Of a stretch of DNA of 64,000 bases, positions 8,282 to 17,635 are shown piece after piece. Source of the stretch: Candidatus Thiodictyon syntrophicum (GTDB lineage Bacteria; Pseudomonadota; Gammaproteobacteria; Chromatiales; Chromatiaceae); the NCBI RefSeq assembly GCF_002813775.1, contig NZ_CP020370.1, forward strand, positions 682,001 through 746,000, in the 5' to 3' direction. The notes beneath the pieces are model-generated. The model ran no database searches. It had not been told where the DNA came from and saw only the letters and a list, made by a program, of their open reading frames with translations. How positions within the stretch are numbered: the stretch's first letter is position 1; each line of letters opens with the position of its first letter. The translations under genes were made by a program, and so were the position numbers.

Positions 8282-9613
8282 ATGACGGCGTCCGCCGCGG
8301 CCGTGACCGTCCATCAGACTGAGACCCTGCTGTTCTTCACTCTGCTGCAATTGACGGTGATCATTCTGGCCGCCCGCCTGGGGGGAGGGGTCGCGCAGCG
8401 CCTCGGGCAGTCACCCGCGGTGGGGGAAATCATCGTCGGCATCCTGCTCGGGCCGTCCCTGTTCGGCGTGCTGGCGCCCGACCTTTTCGCCTATGTCTTT
8501 CGCTCGGCCGCGCCCGCTCCGATGCAGATGTTGTCGCAAATCGGACTGATCTTGCTGATGTTTCAGATTGGCCTGGAGTTCGACTTCGCGCACCTGCTGG
8601 ACCGGCGGCACCGCCGCGCCGTCACCTATATTGCCGCCGCCGGCATGGTGGCGCCATTCGCCCTGGGCTTCGGCTTCGGGTACGCCACGGCGCCCTTGCT
8701 GTCACCCGGTGTTGACCCCGTCGCCTCGGCGCTCTTTATTGCCACCGCCTTCTCCATCACCGCGCTGCCCATCCTCGGGCGCATGATGATCGAGTTCAAG
8801 ATCACCCATCAGCCCATCGGCGTCATCGCCATCAGCGCCGCCGCGATCAACGACGTGGTCGGCTGGCTGCTGCTCGCCCTGGTCACCGCGCTCTCGCTGG
8901 CCCAGTTCAACGCGCTTGACTTCGGCCTCAAGGTCCTGCTGGTCGCGGGATATTTTTTGACCTGGTGGTTCGGCGTGCGCCCCCTGATGAAGCGCCTCAT
9001 CCGCATCAGCCAGGCCGGACCGGCGCCGACGGGCGAGAAGGCCGGGCGCGGCAAGCTCACCCATAATCTCCTTGGTATCCTGCTGGCCGGCATCTTCATC
9101 TCCGCCATCACCACCTATCAGATCGGCATCTTCGCCATCTTCGGCGGTTTCATGATGGGGGTGATACTCTATGACGAGCATGAGCTGATCGCGGCCTGGA
9201 AGGAACGCATCGGCCACTTCGTCATGGTCTTCTTTCTGCCCATCTTCTTCACCTACACCGGTCTGCGTACCAACATCGGAAGCCTGAATTCCGCTTCTGC
9301 TTGGGGTTGGTGCCTGTTGCTGATCGCCCTGGCGACCCTGGGCAAATTCGGCGGCAGCTATGTCGCGGCGCGCTGGGCCGGGCTCTCGCATCTGGAGGGC
9401 AAGGTGCTCGGCATCATGATGAACACCCGCGCCCTGATGGAACTCATCGTGATCAACGTCGGCTATGATTTGGGCGTCATTTCCCAGCAGGTCTTCACCA
9501 TGCTGGTCCTGATGGCCATCTTCAGTACCGTCATCACCACCCCGGGCCTGCGCCGCTGGTTGCCGGGCTTGGGGATCGGCATTTATACGGCCCAGCCCCG
9601 TCACGGCGGCTAA
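8282..9613 (+). CDS. CPA2-type cation/proton antiporter (KefB-like membrane domain)
   Basis: This 443-residue protein has 11-13 hydrophobic helices and the family hallmarks LGQSPAVGEIIVGILLGPSLFG near residues 42-63 and AFSITALPILGRMM in the middle. It lacks the C-terminal TrkA-N/RCK regulatory domain of full KefB/KefC proteins, so it resembles the shorter Na+(K+)/H+ antiporters. ATG 8282 follows GGAGG with a 6-base gap. It probably exchanges monovalent cations for protons. A link to the pigment operon 120 bases upstream is not established. Confidence 0.85.
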   Translation: MTASAAAVTVHQTETLLFFTLLQLTVIILAARLGGGVAQRLGQSPAVGEIIVGILLGPSLFGVLAPDLFAYVFRSAAPAPMQMLSQIGLILLMFQIGLEFDFAHLLDRRHRRAVTYIAAAGMVAPFALGFGFGYATAPLLSPGVDPVASALFIATAFSITALPILGRMMIEFKITHQPIGVIAISAAAINDVVGWLLLALVTALSLAQFNALDFGLKVLLVAGYFLTWWFGVRPLMKRLIRISQAGPAPTGEKAGRGKLTHNLLGILLAGIFISAITTYQIGIFAIFGGFMMGVILYDEHELIAAWKERIGHFVMVFFLPIFFTYTGLRTNIGSLNSASAWGWCLLLIALATLGKFGGSYVAARWAGLSHLEGKVLGIMMNTRALMELIVINVGYDLGVISQQVFTMLVLMAIFSTVITTPGLRRWLPGLGIGIYTAQPRHGG

Positions 9614-9636
9614 GCATCGAATACGGTGGTGGTCGT

Positions 9637-9763
<127 letters not shown>

Positions 9764-9800
9764 CGCGATGCCAAAGGCATTCCCAGTGGACTTGTGTAAG

Positions 9801-10574
9801 TTATCGGTGAACCATTCCCAAGCGTCGCCGCAGGAGCGCGGGCAGGCGCCGCAGGAAACCCAGCAGCAGCCGCGTGTGCATCCAGGTCAGCAGGGCATTG
9901 TCGCGCAGATAGTTGAAGTGAGAAACGCCACCCTGGTCGGCGCGCAGATAGCTCACTGGGGCGGGCCGGTTGATGGGGCTTACACCGCACCAGCACAGGC
10001 GCACCGCCGCCTCGGGATCGAAATCGAAGCGGCGCATCCAGCGCTGCGCGTGCATCACCCGACACAGGGGTGCGATGGGATAGACGCGGAAACCGTAGAG
10101 CGAGTCGCCAATACCCAGCCACAGGGTTTCCAGGTTGGCAAACCAGTTCGATACCTTGCGGCCCTGGACCCGCAGTTTCGGTGCGTCGGCGTCGAACCTC
10201 GGCACACCCAGCACCATCGCGTCCAGCGTCCCCATGGAAGTAGCCATGAAGTCAGGGATGGCCGCGGCCGGATGCTGGCCGTCCGCGTCCATGGTGAGGG
10301 CGTGGGTGAAGCCGGCACTCGCGGCCAGTTCCAGGCCATGCAGAACCGCCGCGCCCTTGCCGCTGTTGACGGGTAACACGAACACCCGCAGCCCGGGGTC
10401 GCCGGCCGCCATTTCCTGGAGGCCCGTAGCGGTCCCGTCAGTGCTGCCGTCCACCACCACCCACACGGGTGTCCAGTACCGGCGGGCCGCGCGTACCACG
10501 TCATAGACCAGGGCGCCGGAGTCGTAGCTGGGGATCAGCACCAGATGGGTACCGGTCGAGGCGGGCGGTATCAT
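9801..10574 (-). CDS. Family 2 glycosyltransferase (dolichyl-phosphate-mannose-synthase-like)
   Basis: 257 residues with a GT-A nucleotide-sugar fold: LIPSYDSG at residues 13-20, VVDGSTDGT, and the metal-binding MDADGQHP. There is no C-terminal membrane helix pair, so it is likely peripheral to the cytoplasmic membrane. Related glycosyltransferases in aryl-polyene clusters are fused or adjacent to acyltransferases and modify the head group. Here the start overlaps the acyltransferase stop by ATGA (10571-10574), so the pair is probably translationally coupled. Sugar donor unknown. Confidence 0.8.
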   Translation of the reverse strand: MIPPASTGTHLVLIPSYDSGALVYDVVRAARRYWTPVWVVVDGSTDGTATGLQEMAAGDPGLRVFVLPVNSGKGAAVLHGLELAASAGFTHALTMDADGQHPAAAIPDFMATSMGTLDAMVLGVPRFDADAPKLRVQGRKVSNWFANLETLWLGIGDSLYGFRVYPIAPLCRVMHAQRWMRRFDFDPEAAVRLCWCGVSPINRPAPVSYLRADQGGVSHFNYLRDNALLTWMHTRLLLGFLRRLPALLRRRLGMVHR

Positions 10575-11392
10575 GACTGCCCGGCAGGAGGCGGCAGGGG
10601 GCTATTGCGCAACTCCTCGCTGAAGTAACGCTCCAGTTCCGCGGTGAATTCACCGGCCTGTTGCGGGGGCGCGAAGCGGCGGCCCAGCCGGATGCGATAG
10701 GTGATCGGTAGCGTAGGGCGGCGCCACAATGGCCAGCCCTTGCCGAGGAAGGCCGAATCGCTCTCGATGAATACCGTCTGGATCGGCACCCGGGCCCGCC
10801 CGGCGATGAGAGCGGCCACCGGCGTGCAGGCGTTGACGGGCCAGCGGGTGGTGCGGGTGCCTTCAGGAAACAGCAACAGGTGATTGCCGTTTTTCAGCTC
10901 GGCGATGGCCTGCCTGATCATGCTCAGCGGTGCATCGTTGCGGATGTAACCGGCCAGCCGGGCGCTGGCACCCAGGAAAACGTTGTCGACGATGTCCACC
11001 TTCATGATGCAGGCGAGGTCGGAAAGCCGCGACATCACCAGCAGGGCATCGAGCAGGCCGGGGTGGTTGGGCGCGATCACCAGCGGCGGCCCGCCGCGCA
11101 AGGCATCGAGGGCCTGGATATCGAAACGGCAGGCACCAACCAACCCCAGGATACCGAGGTAGGCGCGGCACATGACGGTGATCGCCCAACGGCCAAGCCG
11201 GTTGGCCAAAGACTTCGGCAAGAGCGCATAGAATGGTATCGCCAGCAATGACCACGCCAGCGACAGCGCGGCGAGCAGGCCCAGACCGAACCATAGCGCA
11301 ACGTATTCGTACGCGCTCCGGCTGGCGCGCCGGCACCATCCCGGCGATACGCTCAGGTCGCGGCTGCGGGTCTTAGCCGGGGGCAATGGCAT
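10571..11392 (-). CDS. PlsC/LPLAT-type acyltransferase
   Basis: 273 residues with one or two N-terminal hydrophobic helices and the acyltransferase motifs NHPGLLDA (H-x4-D catalytic dyad) and LFPEGTRT (acceptor site). This is the glycerol-3-phosphate acyltransferase fold. I chose ATG 11392, which overlaps the chorismatase 3' end by 20 bases; an upstream in-frame ATG at 11440 would extend further into the neighbour. In this setting it likely transfers the polyene acyl chain or a fatty acid to a lipid or sugar acceptor, by inference. Confidence 0.8.
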   Translation of the reverse strand: MPLPPAKTRSRDLSVSPGWCRRASRSAYEYVALWFGLGLLAALSLAWSLLAIPFYALLPKSLANRLGRWAITVMCRAYLGILGLVGACRFDIQALDALRGGPPLVIAPNHPGLLDALLVMSRLSDLACIMKVDIVDNVFLGASARLAGYIRNDAPLSMIRQAIAELKNGNHLLLFPEGTRTTRWPVNACTPVAALIAGRARVPIQTVFIESDSAFLGKGWPLWRRPTLPITYRIRLGRRFAPPQQAGEFTAELERYFSEELRNSPLPPPAGQS

Positions 11393-12413
11393 GACCGCCG
11401 GAGGCCTCGATCTCGACCAGCAGGTCCGCGCGGCAGACATCGGCCTGCAAGAACACGGCCGCTACCGGGGCGCCGATGAACTCCAGCAATGCGCGGCGCA
11501 CGCTGACCAGGTCTCCGGCGTAGCGGATATAGACCTTATAGGCGAGATTGCAGAGCCGGAATCCGGCGCCCGGGGCGCGGCGGTTCGCTGCCGCGACGAC
11601 GGCGGCGATGTTATGGAGCGATTCGCGTGTCTGCGCGTCCACATCGCCCGCGTGCAGGGTCTGATGACCGACGATACTGGCCGTGCCGGAGATGAACAGC
11701 AGGTCGCGCCCACGCAGGTTGACCAGTGACGCGCGCGAGAACGTAGGGCTGCGCGGGCCGTATTGGTTGGGGTAGTCGTAGGCACTGATCTGGCGAGGGT
11801 TTTCAATGCCCAGCGGGTCCGCGCGGGCAGCCAGGAAGGCGACCTGAAGGGCCGCGCCGGCGCTGCCCAGCGCGCAGGCGGCCGGCACGTTGCCGATGAC
11901 GCTGCGGCCGTGTGAAAGGAACGCGTCCTGACGGCCGATGTTGAACTGGCGATAACGCTCCAGGTGGTGACTGACGCGGTTGACCCCGGGGAAATAGTTC
12001 CAAAAGCGCAGGATGGCGTGGTAGCCGCGGGATTGGATCAGTTCAAAAATCGACTCGTAGGCGGCTTGGGTCGCGGCCTGCAGGGGCCCGCGACCATCCC
12101 CGGGCGTCACCCTGGTCGGTTCGTCGCGCGTCAGACAGCCGAACAGCAAGGTGTCACCCTCGCGGTAATGGATGCCCTGATGCCGGCCGGACCTCAGTGC
12201 CTCCGCGGTGGACCAGACCTCGCAGATGGCATCCTGCCCCTCCAACAAGGGCATGTCCACCGCCAGGAGCGGCAACCCCGCGGCCTCATCGGCAATGGCG
12301 GGGTGGGAAAAGCAGAGGCCGCCGAGCGCGTCGGGCCAGCCGTCGCGGGCCGGTTGCGCAAGCCGCGCAACGGGGAGATAGTCCAGCCGCAGAATATCCC
12401 CGGGAGGCGTCAT
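11373..12413 (-). CDS. Chorismatase-like protein (FkbO/Hyg5/XanB2 type)
   Basis: 346 residues. The C-terminal half has the YjgF/RidA-like trimer fold seen in FkbO/Hyg5-type chorismatases (LFISGTASIVGHQTLHAGD, then CNLAYKVYIRYAGDL). These enzymes hydrolyse chorismate to dihydroxycyclohexadienoate or to 3-/4-hydroxybenzoate; XanB2 makes hydroxybenzoates for xanthomonadin. Start ATG 12413 overlaps the flavoprotein stop by ATGA. Which product is made cannot be decided from the sequence alone. Its presence implies that the aryl head comes from chorismate, not from tyrosine. Confidence 0.75.
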   Translation of the reverse strand: MTPPGDILRLDYLPVARLAQPARDGWPDALGGLCFSHPAIADEAAGLPLLAVDMPLLEGQDAICEVWSTAEALRSGRHQGIHYREGDTLLFGCLTRDEPTRVTPGDGRGPLQAATQAAYESIFELIQSRGYHAILRFWNYFPGVNRVSHHLERYRQFNIGRQDAFLSHGRSVIGNVPAACALGSAGAALQVAFLAARADPLGIENPRQISAYDYPNQYGPRSPTFSRASLVNLRGRDLLFISGTASIVGHQTLHAGDVDAQTRESLHNIAAVVAAANRRAPGAGFRLCNLAYKVYIRYAGDLVSVRRALLEFIGAPVAAVFLQADVCRADLLVEIEASGGHAIAPG

Positions 12414-13753
12414 CGGCAGCCGATCTCTTGCGTATCTTCGACGTAACGCACATTCACCTTGCGCTGCTGCCAGGCCATGAGCGTGGACTTCAGGTTCGAC
12501 AGGGCCGACAGGTAATAGATCACCTTGAACGCAAAGACCGAACGCCAGATCGGCGTGGTGCCGAAGATGTCGCCGGCCAGGACCGACAGCAGCGCCTCCT
12601 TGACCCGGAAAACATTGCGCGGTGCCATAAACATGTCGCGCATGGTGGGGCTGGTAACACGATAGATGAACCAGGAGAATTCCTTGGGCCCGTGTTTGAT
12701 GGCGCGATCGAACGCCCGCAAGGCCTGGGCCGCCTGCGCCGGTTCGCGCAGGCAGGTATCCACCGCCGCGGCGCCGGCGAAGGCGCTCTGCATGGCCAGC
12801 ATGACGCCGGACGAGAACACCGGGTCGATGAAGGCGTAGGCATCGCCGAGCAGCAGCCAGTTGGCGCCGTGGGTACGGTCGCAGGTATAGGAAAAATTGC
12901 CCGTGGCCTCGACGCCCGTCACCAGTTCGGCGCCCTGCAGCCGCTGCGCGAGGGCGGGGCACAGGGGGATGAGATCCAGGAAGAACTCGCGCACCGGCTT
13001 GGTGCGGGTCTTCATGTAATAGGGCCAGGTGACGACCCCGACGCTGGTCGCGCCGTCGGCGAGCGGAATGAACCAGAACCACCCATGCGCAAACCAGAAG
13101 ATGGTGATGTGGCCCTCCTTGCGGCCCGCGTGCCGTTGCGCGCCCTTGAAGTGAGCATAGAGCGATGAGCTGTTGTGCTTGGGGTTGCGGTGCTTGGCCT
13201 TTAATTGGTTGCCGAGGAAGGTGTCGCGGCCGGATGCATCAATGAGGAAGCGGCAGTGCCAGGTCTCGGTACGGCCATCATCATGCTCCGCCCGTACCAT
13301 GGCACCTGCATCGTGCGGGAGGAATTCCACATTGCGGACGCGACAACCTTCGATGACATCGGCGCCCTTACGCCCGGCATTGCGGATCAGGATCTCGTCG
13401 AACTGCGAACGGCGCACCTGGTAGGCGTGCGGCATCGATTTATCCCAGGCCTCGGCGAACTCGAATGACTGACTGTGGTCGTGCCAGGGGGAGATGAATT
13501 CCGCTCCCCATTTCGGCATGCCGATCGCCTCCACCGCGGCACGCACGCCCAGTCTGTCGAATAACGGCAGGTTGGCCGGCAGCAGCGATTCGCCGACGTG
13601 GAAGCGGGGATGGTGCGCCCGCTCCAGCAGGGTGACCCGATGGCCTTGCTCGGCCAGCAGGGTGGCCGCGGTGGCGCCGGCCGGCCCCCCGCCGATCACC
13701 AGGACGTCACAGGATCGAGCGGCGTGACTTGGTTGTGTGAGATCAGACGGCAT
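12410..13753 (-). CDS. FAD-dependent halogenase-like oxidoreductase
   Basis: 447 residues with the N-terminal dinucleotide fold VLVIGGGPAGATAA (residues 17-30), ERAHHPRFHVGESLL (typical of the tryptophan-halogenase/geranylgeranyl-reductase superfamily) and the GD motif LLGDAYAFIDPVFSSG. The stretch GWFWFIPLADG resembles the W-x-W-x-I-P signature of flavin halogenases but with F in place of the second W, so halogenation is uncertain; hydroxylation or dehydrogenation is also possible. It heads the operon flavoprotein-chorismatase-acyltransferase-glycosyltransferase. A halogenase would fit xanthomonadin-like pigments. Confidence 0.75.
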   Translation of the reverse strand: MPSDLTQPSHAARSCDVLVIGGGPAGATAATLLAEQGHRVTLLERAHHPRFHVGESLLPANLPLFDRLGVRAAVEAIGMPKWGAEFISPWHDHSQSFEFAEAWDKSMPHAYQVRRSQFDEILIRNAGRKGADVIEGCRVRNVEFLPHDAGAMVRAEHDDGRTETWHCRFLIDASGRDTFLGNQLKAKHRNPKHNSSSLYAHFKGAQRHAGRKEGHITIFWFAHGWFWFIPLADGATSVGVVTWPYYMKTRTKPVREFFLDLIPLCPALAQRLQGAELVTGVEATGNFSYTCDRTHGANWLLLGDAYAFIDPVFSSGVMLAMQSAFAGAAAVDTCLREPAQAAQALRAFDRAIKHGPKEFSWFIYRVTSPTMRDMFMAPRNVFRVKEALLSVLAGDIFGTTPIWRSVFAFKVIYYLSALSNLKSTLMAWQQRKVNVRYVEDTQEIGCR

Positions 13754-14086
13754 GGCAGTTCTCCCCGTTGCGCGGTTGACGGCACAACCTCGCGGAGGTC
13801 TCGCCGCATGGACGAAAAATCAGACGAATGTCAATGGACTGAGCAATCCGACTGCGGACGCGCCGGTAATTGTATCATAAAAAACGACGGCGGTTTCCTT
13901 TATACCCCAAGCCGGGTGCGATCAGAACTGATGTGTTAACGCACATGTCGTAGGGTGCGCGATGCGTACCCTACAGCTATCGGACGTTCTCACGGACCGG
14001 GCGTCGTTGTCGTTGTCGTAATCGTGCTCGGATTATTCGATTACGACAACGACAACGACAACGTACCCGCGATCTCGGTCACCACA
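13754..14086. other. Intergenic region with AT-rich promoter-like stretch
   Basis: These 333 bases precede the flavoprotein gene on the minus strand and follow the dehydratase gene. An AT-rich patch at about 13868-13905 contains TATGATACAAT on the minus strand, which could serve as a -10, but no matching -35 is evident. An imperfect inverted repeat ATGTG-TTAACG-CACAT lies at 13931-13946. Palindromic repeat copy C is at 14003-14059. Confidence 0.3.
14003..14059. repeat. Hexanucleotide-armed palindrome, copy C (minimal form)
   Basis: A perfect 22-base inverted repeat (14003-14024 with 14038-14059) around a 13-base loop. The arms consist of the same GTCGTT/AACGAC units as copies A and B plus the TAATCG/CGATTA joint, but the long core is absent. 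The stem is long enough to extrude as a cruciform or to fold as an RNA hairpin. Confidence 0.8.
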
Positions 14087-14533
14087 TCAGTTCTGATCAC
14101 ACCCCCCAAGCCCCCCGACGACGGTCAAACGGCCGCCGGCGACGGGCAACCCCCCGCCCTCGACCAGAAACCGGTAGATGGCACTCGGGCCCAAGGCCAG
14201 TTCGCGCCAGACCGAAATCCGCAGCGGGGCCTCGATCTGGTCCAGGTAATCCTGGGACAGCGTGATCTCCTTCACCGCCGCCAGCAGTGACCGCTGCGCC
14301 GTGTCGGGGGCCGCGCGCGCGGCCAGGGCCGCGTGCAGGGCGGTCGCCTGGCAGGCGTATTCGATGGCGTGGACAGCGGCGAGGCGCCCATTGCGGCGCA
14401 GTGGATGGTGCGGGTCCCCATGGGACACCGCGGTACAGACCAGGGACTCCGGGTCCCAGGACACCAACGTATCGAGCAGGCACATGGGGGCGGCGTGGGG
14501 CAGTAGGGCGCAAAGGTCATTGCTGTCGGACAT
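14087..14533 (-). CDS. Hotdog-fold 3-hydroxyacyl-ACP dehydratase (COG4706-like)
   Basis: 148 residues beginning LLPHAAPMCLLDTL, the start typical of the ApeP-like predicted dehydratases of aryl-polyene clusters, followed by AIEYACQATALHAAL on the central hotdog helix (E-Y-x-C-Q-A). It should remove water from the beta-hydroxyacyl-ACP during polyene extension. It is 2 bases from the stop of the ketosynthase-like gene upstream and closes the operon. A second dehydratase is encoded at 17632-17937; both occur in known aryl-polyene systems. Confidence 0.75.
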   Translation of the reverse strand: MSDSNDLCALLPHAAPMCLLDTLVSWDPESLVCTAVSHGDPHHPLRRNGRLAAVHAIEYACQATALHAALAARAAPDTAQRSLLAAVKEITLSQDYLDQIEAPLRISVWRELALGPSAIYRFLVEGGGLPVAGGRLTVVGGLGGCDQN

Positions 14534-14535
14534 CG

Positions 14536-15338
14536 CTAGCCTACCCGGACCAGCAGGTCCAGGTCCTCGAGATAGGGTAGCCGGACCGCCCCCCCGCCGC
14601 CGACCGCAATGCGAAAGAGCAGCGGCAGGACCCGGGCCGCGGCATTGCCGGTACGCAGGACCTCAAGCGCCGGGTCCAGGCCCGGGGGTAACCGGTCCGG
14701 CTCGCCCGCGCCGACCAAGTCCAAGGCGAGGGTGGCCAGGGGCGGCGCCGCACCGCGCGCCGCCGCGCTCAGCACCAGGGCGCAGGCGAAGGGGCCCTCC
14801 AGGTGGCGATGGGAATCCAGCAGCGCGGGGCCGGGCAGGTCATAGGCCACCAAGAGCACGGGCCGGTCGGTATCGGCGAGCTGGGCGGCGCACTCCAGGA
14901 GACCAGCGGCCAGACTGCCGTCCCAGGCGGAGAGGCTGGTGGACGCCTGGCGGCAGCCGTGGGCGATGGACCAGTAGCCGGCCACCGCGTTGTGGACCGA
15001 GTTGTGGAAGACGGTGGGTGAGACCGGGGTGTGGCGACCGAAGATGTCGGTGCAGAGCCGATCGATGATGCCCAGGTCCGACTCGGACGCGGTAAACACG
15101 CTTGACAGTTCGCGCGGGTCCAGCGCGAGCCCCGTGCTTGCCTGCTCCGCCGCGGCCAGGGCCAGCCGGGTCCCGAGTGTTGCGCGGCGCCGCTCGTTAG
15201 GCGGCAGTGCGGCGGGTGCCAGGGGGGGATAGGGGCCGCAGCATAGGGCCGCCGACCGGTCAGGACGGCCCCGGCGCTCTCCCAGTCCGGCAGGCCTGGG
15301 GCCACCAGGCCCACGCCGAGCAGGTGCAGTGGGGTCAT
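14536..15338 (-). pseudogene. Ketosynthase-like (chain-length-factor type) gene with a frameshift in a C7 tract
   Basis: The frame starts at ATG 15338 (MTPLHLLGVGLVAPGLP), overlapping the ketosynthase stop by ATGA. It reads as a beta-ketoacyl-synthase N-terminal domain until the seven-base G run at 15222-15228 (C7 on the coding strand). After that the family-like sequence (LAPAALPPNE, then SESDLGIIDRL and FHNSVHNAVAGYW) is in another frame and runs to the stop at 14536. One extra C would restore a single protein of about 267 residues. Partners of this type lack a full catalytic domain and pair with a condensing ketosynthase. Sequencing error, phase variation and true loss cannot be told apart here. 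Confidence 0.75.
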
Positions 15339-16528
15339 GGCCGCCCCAGGATCAGGCAGCAATTGCTGCCGCCGAAGCCGAATGAATTGCTCATGACCCG
15401 GCGGGGTGCCCCCGGGCGGGGGTGCTCCAGCACCCGCAGGGCGAGATCCGGGTCCTGGACCTTGGTCCCCTGGGTACCGGGGAGCAGCCCGCCCGCCATG
15501 CAGACCAGGCACAGGGCGGCCTCGACAGCCCCGGCCGCCCCCAGGGTGTGACCGGTCGCGCCCTTGGTGGAGCCGGCGGCGACCCCCGACCCGAAGACCC
15601 GGGCCATGGCCCGATCCTCCGCGCGATCGTTCACCGGGGTGCCGGTCCCGTGGAGGTTGACGTAATCGATGGCGGCGGGGGCCAGCCCGGCCCGCGCGAG
15701 CGCCGCCGTCATCGCCAGCACGGCGCCGTCGCCGTCCGGATGGGGCGAGGAGATATGGTGGGCGTCGCTGCTCTCCCCGGTGCCTAAGAGGACCGGCTGG
15801 CCGGGCGCAGACGCGACCCGTTCCAGCAGCAGAAAGCCCGCGCCCTCCCCGATGCTGATGCCGGTCCGCCCCAGGCCCCAGGGGCTGGCCGGCCGGGGGG
15901 AGAGCAGTTCCAGCGACTGGAAGCCGTGGAGGGTGGTGGCGCACAGGGTATCGACCCCGCCCACCACCGCCGCATCGCACAATCCGGCCCGCAGGTAGCG
16001 GTCGCCGGCGGCAATGGCCTTGGCCCCGGAGGAGCAGGCGGTGGAGATGACCAGGGCAGGACCCGCGAGCCCCAGGAGGCGTCGGCAACAGGCGGCGAGC
16101 GCAAAATTGGTATGGGTATGGGCGTAACGCAGGTCCGCCCCGAGCGTGTCGCGACCCTGCTCAAAGTATCGCCGATAGCACTGCTCCGTGTGGTTGAGTC
16201 CGGCGGTGCTGGTGCCGAGGAAGACCCCGACACGCCCCGCCCCATGGCGCCGGATGGCCTCGGTGACCCGCTCCCGGAAGCCGTCCTGCCCCAGGGCCAG
16301 GGCGGCCAGACGGTGATTGCGGCAGTCGAAGTCGGCGAGCGCGCCGGTCAGGGGCGCCGTCTCCAGCCCCTCGACCTGGCCCACCCAGGTGTCCAGGTCG
16401 AGGCCGGGGAGCGTGCAGCGGCGCAGCCCGGGGCTTTCCCCGCCCAGGGCGGCGAGGGTGGCGGCACACCCGGCGCCGAGCGCGCTCGTCAGGGTGTAGG
16501 CGGTGATACTGGCTGGGATGGGGGGCAT
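15335..16528 (-). CDS. Beta-ketoacyl-ACP synthase (FabF type)
   Basis: 397 residues with the complete condensing triad: C165 in STACSSG, H293 in HGTGTPVND and H327 in KGATGHTLG. The C-terminal NSFGFGGSN loop is present. ATG 16528 (MPPIPASITAY) is preferred over an upstream in-frame ATG at 16573. It should extend the acyl-ACP chain by decarboxylative condensation with malonyl-ACP. Its stop overlaps the downstream frameshifted partner. A 204-base gap separates it from the acyltransferase upstream. Confidence 0.85.
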   Translation of the reverse strand: MPPIPASITAYTLTSALGAGCAATLAALGGESPGLRRCTLPGLDLDTWVGQVEGLETAPLTGALADFDCRNHRLAALALGQDGFRERVTEAIRRHGAGRVGVFLGTSTAGLNHTEQCYRRYFEQGRDTLGADLRYAHTHTNFALAACCRRLLGLAGPALVISTACSSGAKAIAAGDRYLRAGLCDAAVVGGVDTLCATTLHGFQSLELLSPRPASPWGLGRTGISIGEGAGFLLLERVASAPGQPVLLGTGESSDAHHISSPHPDGDGAVLAMTAALARAGLAPAAIDYVNLHGTGTPVNDRAEDRAMARVFGSGVAAGSTKGATGHTLGAAGAVEAALCLVCMAGGLLPGTQGTKVQDPDLALRVLEHPRPGAPRRVMSNSFGFGGSNCCLILGRP

Positions 16529-16592
16529 GGGGACATCCGGTTCCGGCGGTCGGGTCGAGGCGCATCGGATCAAGAAACAAGCGGTACGCGAA

Positions 16593-16607
16593 TGAACGCA
16601 AATCAGC
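16593..16607. repeat. Fragment of the TGAACGCAAAT repeat family
   Basis: The sequence AATGAACGCAAATCA matches part of the arms of the palindromic element at 62521-62810. It lies in the 204-base gap between the acyltransferase and ketosynthase genes, where nothing else is visible. Confidence 0.4.
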
Positions 16608-16732
16608 GCGCAAAAGGCAAGGGGGGATTGTCGGCGGCCTGGGCTCTTGGTGGGTCTTGGGCGGGGTCGGTAGCCCTGAAACCTGTGCTCAGCCGTCGCC
16701 GCTCAGCCGTCAGCCGGATGTATATCAGCGCC

Positions 16733-17635
16733 TTACGAGCCTTCGCCGTCGTCCCAGAAGTCGTAGAAATTAAACCAGTTGTAGGGGGCCATGCGCGTGT
16801 GGTGCTCCAGGCGGGCGGCATAGCGCTGGACCCACTCGGCCAGGATCTCGCGCCGCCGGGGACGCGGGGCATCGAGCCGGTCCGTGAAGGGCTCGAAGTA
16901 CACGTCGTATCGGTTACCGCCGCGGTAGAGCCCGAAGAACAGCAGCACCGGGACCCGGGTGACCGCCGCCAGGGCCAGGGGACCCAAGGGAAAGGGGGCG
17001 GTGCGGCCAAAGAAGCGGCAGGCAATCCGGGGCTCCCCCGGGGCGTTGCGGTCGCCCAAGAGCCCGACGACGCCACCCGCGTCCAGGGCCTCCTTGACCG
17101 CCAGCAAGGTGTTGGGTGCGCCCAGCGGGATCACCGTCTGCGCAATCCCGGGGTTCAAGGCCGCCAGCACCGAGGTGACGATCTCATTATGTTCGGGCTG
17201 CATCAGGATCTTGAGCGGGAGCCGCTCGCGCTCCACGCCCGGGGCGCGCAGGACCTCGAAGCTCCCCAGGTGCGAGCCCAGGAGCAGGAACCCCTGGCCG
17301 GACGCGACCAGCGCGGTCACCCACTCTTCCCCATGCAGCCGGACCGCAAGCAACGATTGGCGCCCGGCGATCAGGAAGACCCGGTCCAGGATGGTGGCGG
17401 CGAAGCAGTGGATATGCCGCGCGACCTGGACCAGACCCGCCGGGCGACCCCAGACCTGCGCCAGGAAGCGGCGTGACGCCGCCCGCTGCGGACCGGCCCT
17501 GACGAGGAAGTACAGGGTAATGGGATAAAGCAGGAGGCGTGCCGCCCCGCGGCCCAGGTGCAGCGCGACCCACCGGATGATAGCGACGGCCAGGCGATTC
17601 CCACGCTCGCGCTGGTCCGCCCAACCGGCGCTCAT
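16733..17635 (-). CDS. LpxL/HtrB-like lysophospholipid acyltransferase (COG4261-like)
   Basis: 300 residues with an N-terminal membrane helix (residues about 15-45) and the motif GSHLGSFEVL, the H-x4-E dyad of the LABLAT/LpxL family. Later strands GVVGLLGDRNAPGEP and LLFFGLYRGG fit the family. Acyltransferases of this class are a constant part of aryl-polyene clusters and probably move the polyenoyl chain from ACP to its lipid anchor. ATG 17635 overlaps the stop of the dehydratase upstream. Confidence 0.8.
   Translation of the reverse strand: MSAGWADQRERGNRLAVAIIRWVALHLGRGAARLLLYPITLYFLVRAGPQRAASRRFLAQVWGRPAGLVQVARHIHCFAATILDRVFLIAGRQSLLAVRLHGEEWVTALVASGQGFLLLGSHLGSFEVLRAPGVERERLPLKILMQPEHNEIVTSVLAALNPGIAQTVIPLGAPNTLLAVKEALDAGGVVGLLGDRNAPGEPRIACRFFGRTAPFPLGPLALAAVTRVPVLLFFGLYRGGNRYDVYFEPFTDRLDAPRPRRREILAEWVQRYAARLEHHTRMAPYNWFNFYDFWDDGEGS

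Noticed and set aside
12410-13082. Extension of the chorismatase gene to an upstream start at 13082
   Set aside because: That part is out-of-frame sequence over the flavoprotein gene; the ATGA-coupled start at 12413 fits the family.
14003-14059. Rho-independent terminator
   Set aside because: The stem is strong but neither strand has a following U-tract, and it lies upstream of a gene rather than only at an operon end.
14769-16088. Large minus-strand frame across the ketosynthase region
   Set aside because: Mostly Pro/Arg/Gly-rich shadow; only its short part from 15338 to about 15230 belongs to the frameshifted ketosynthase partner.
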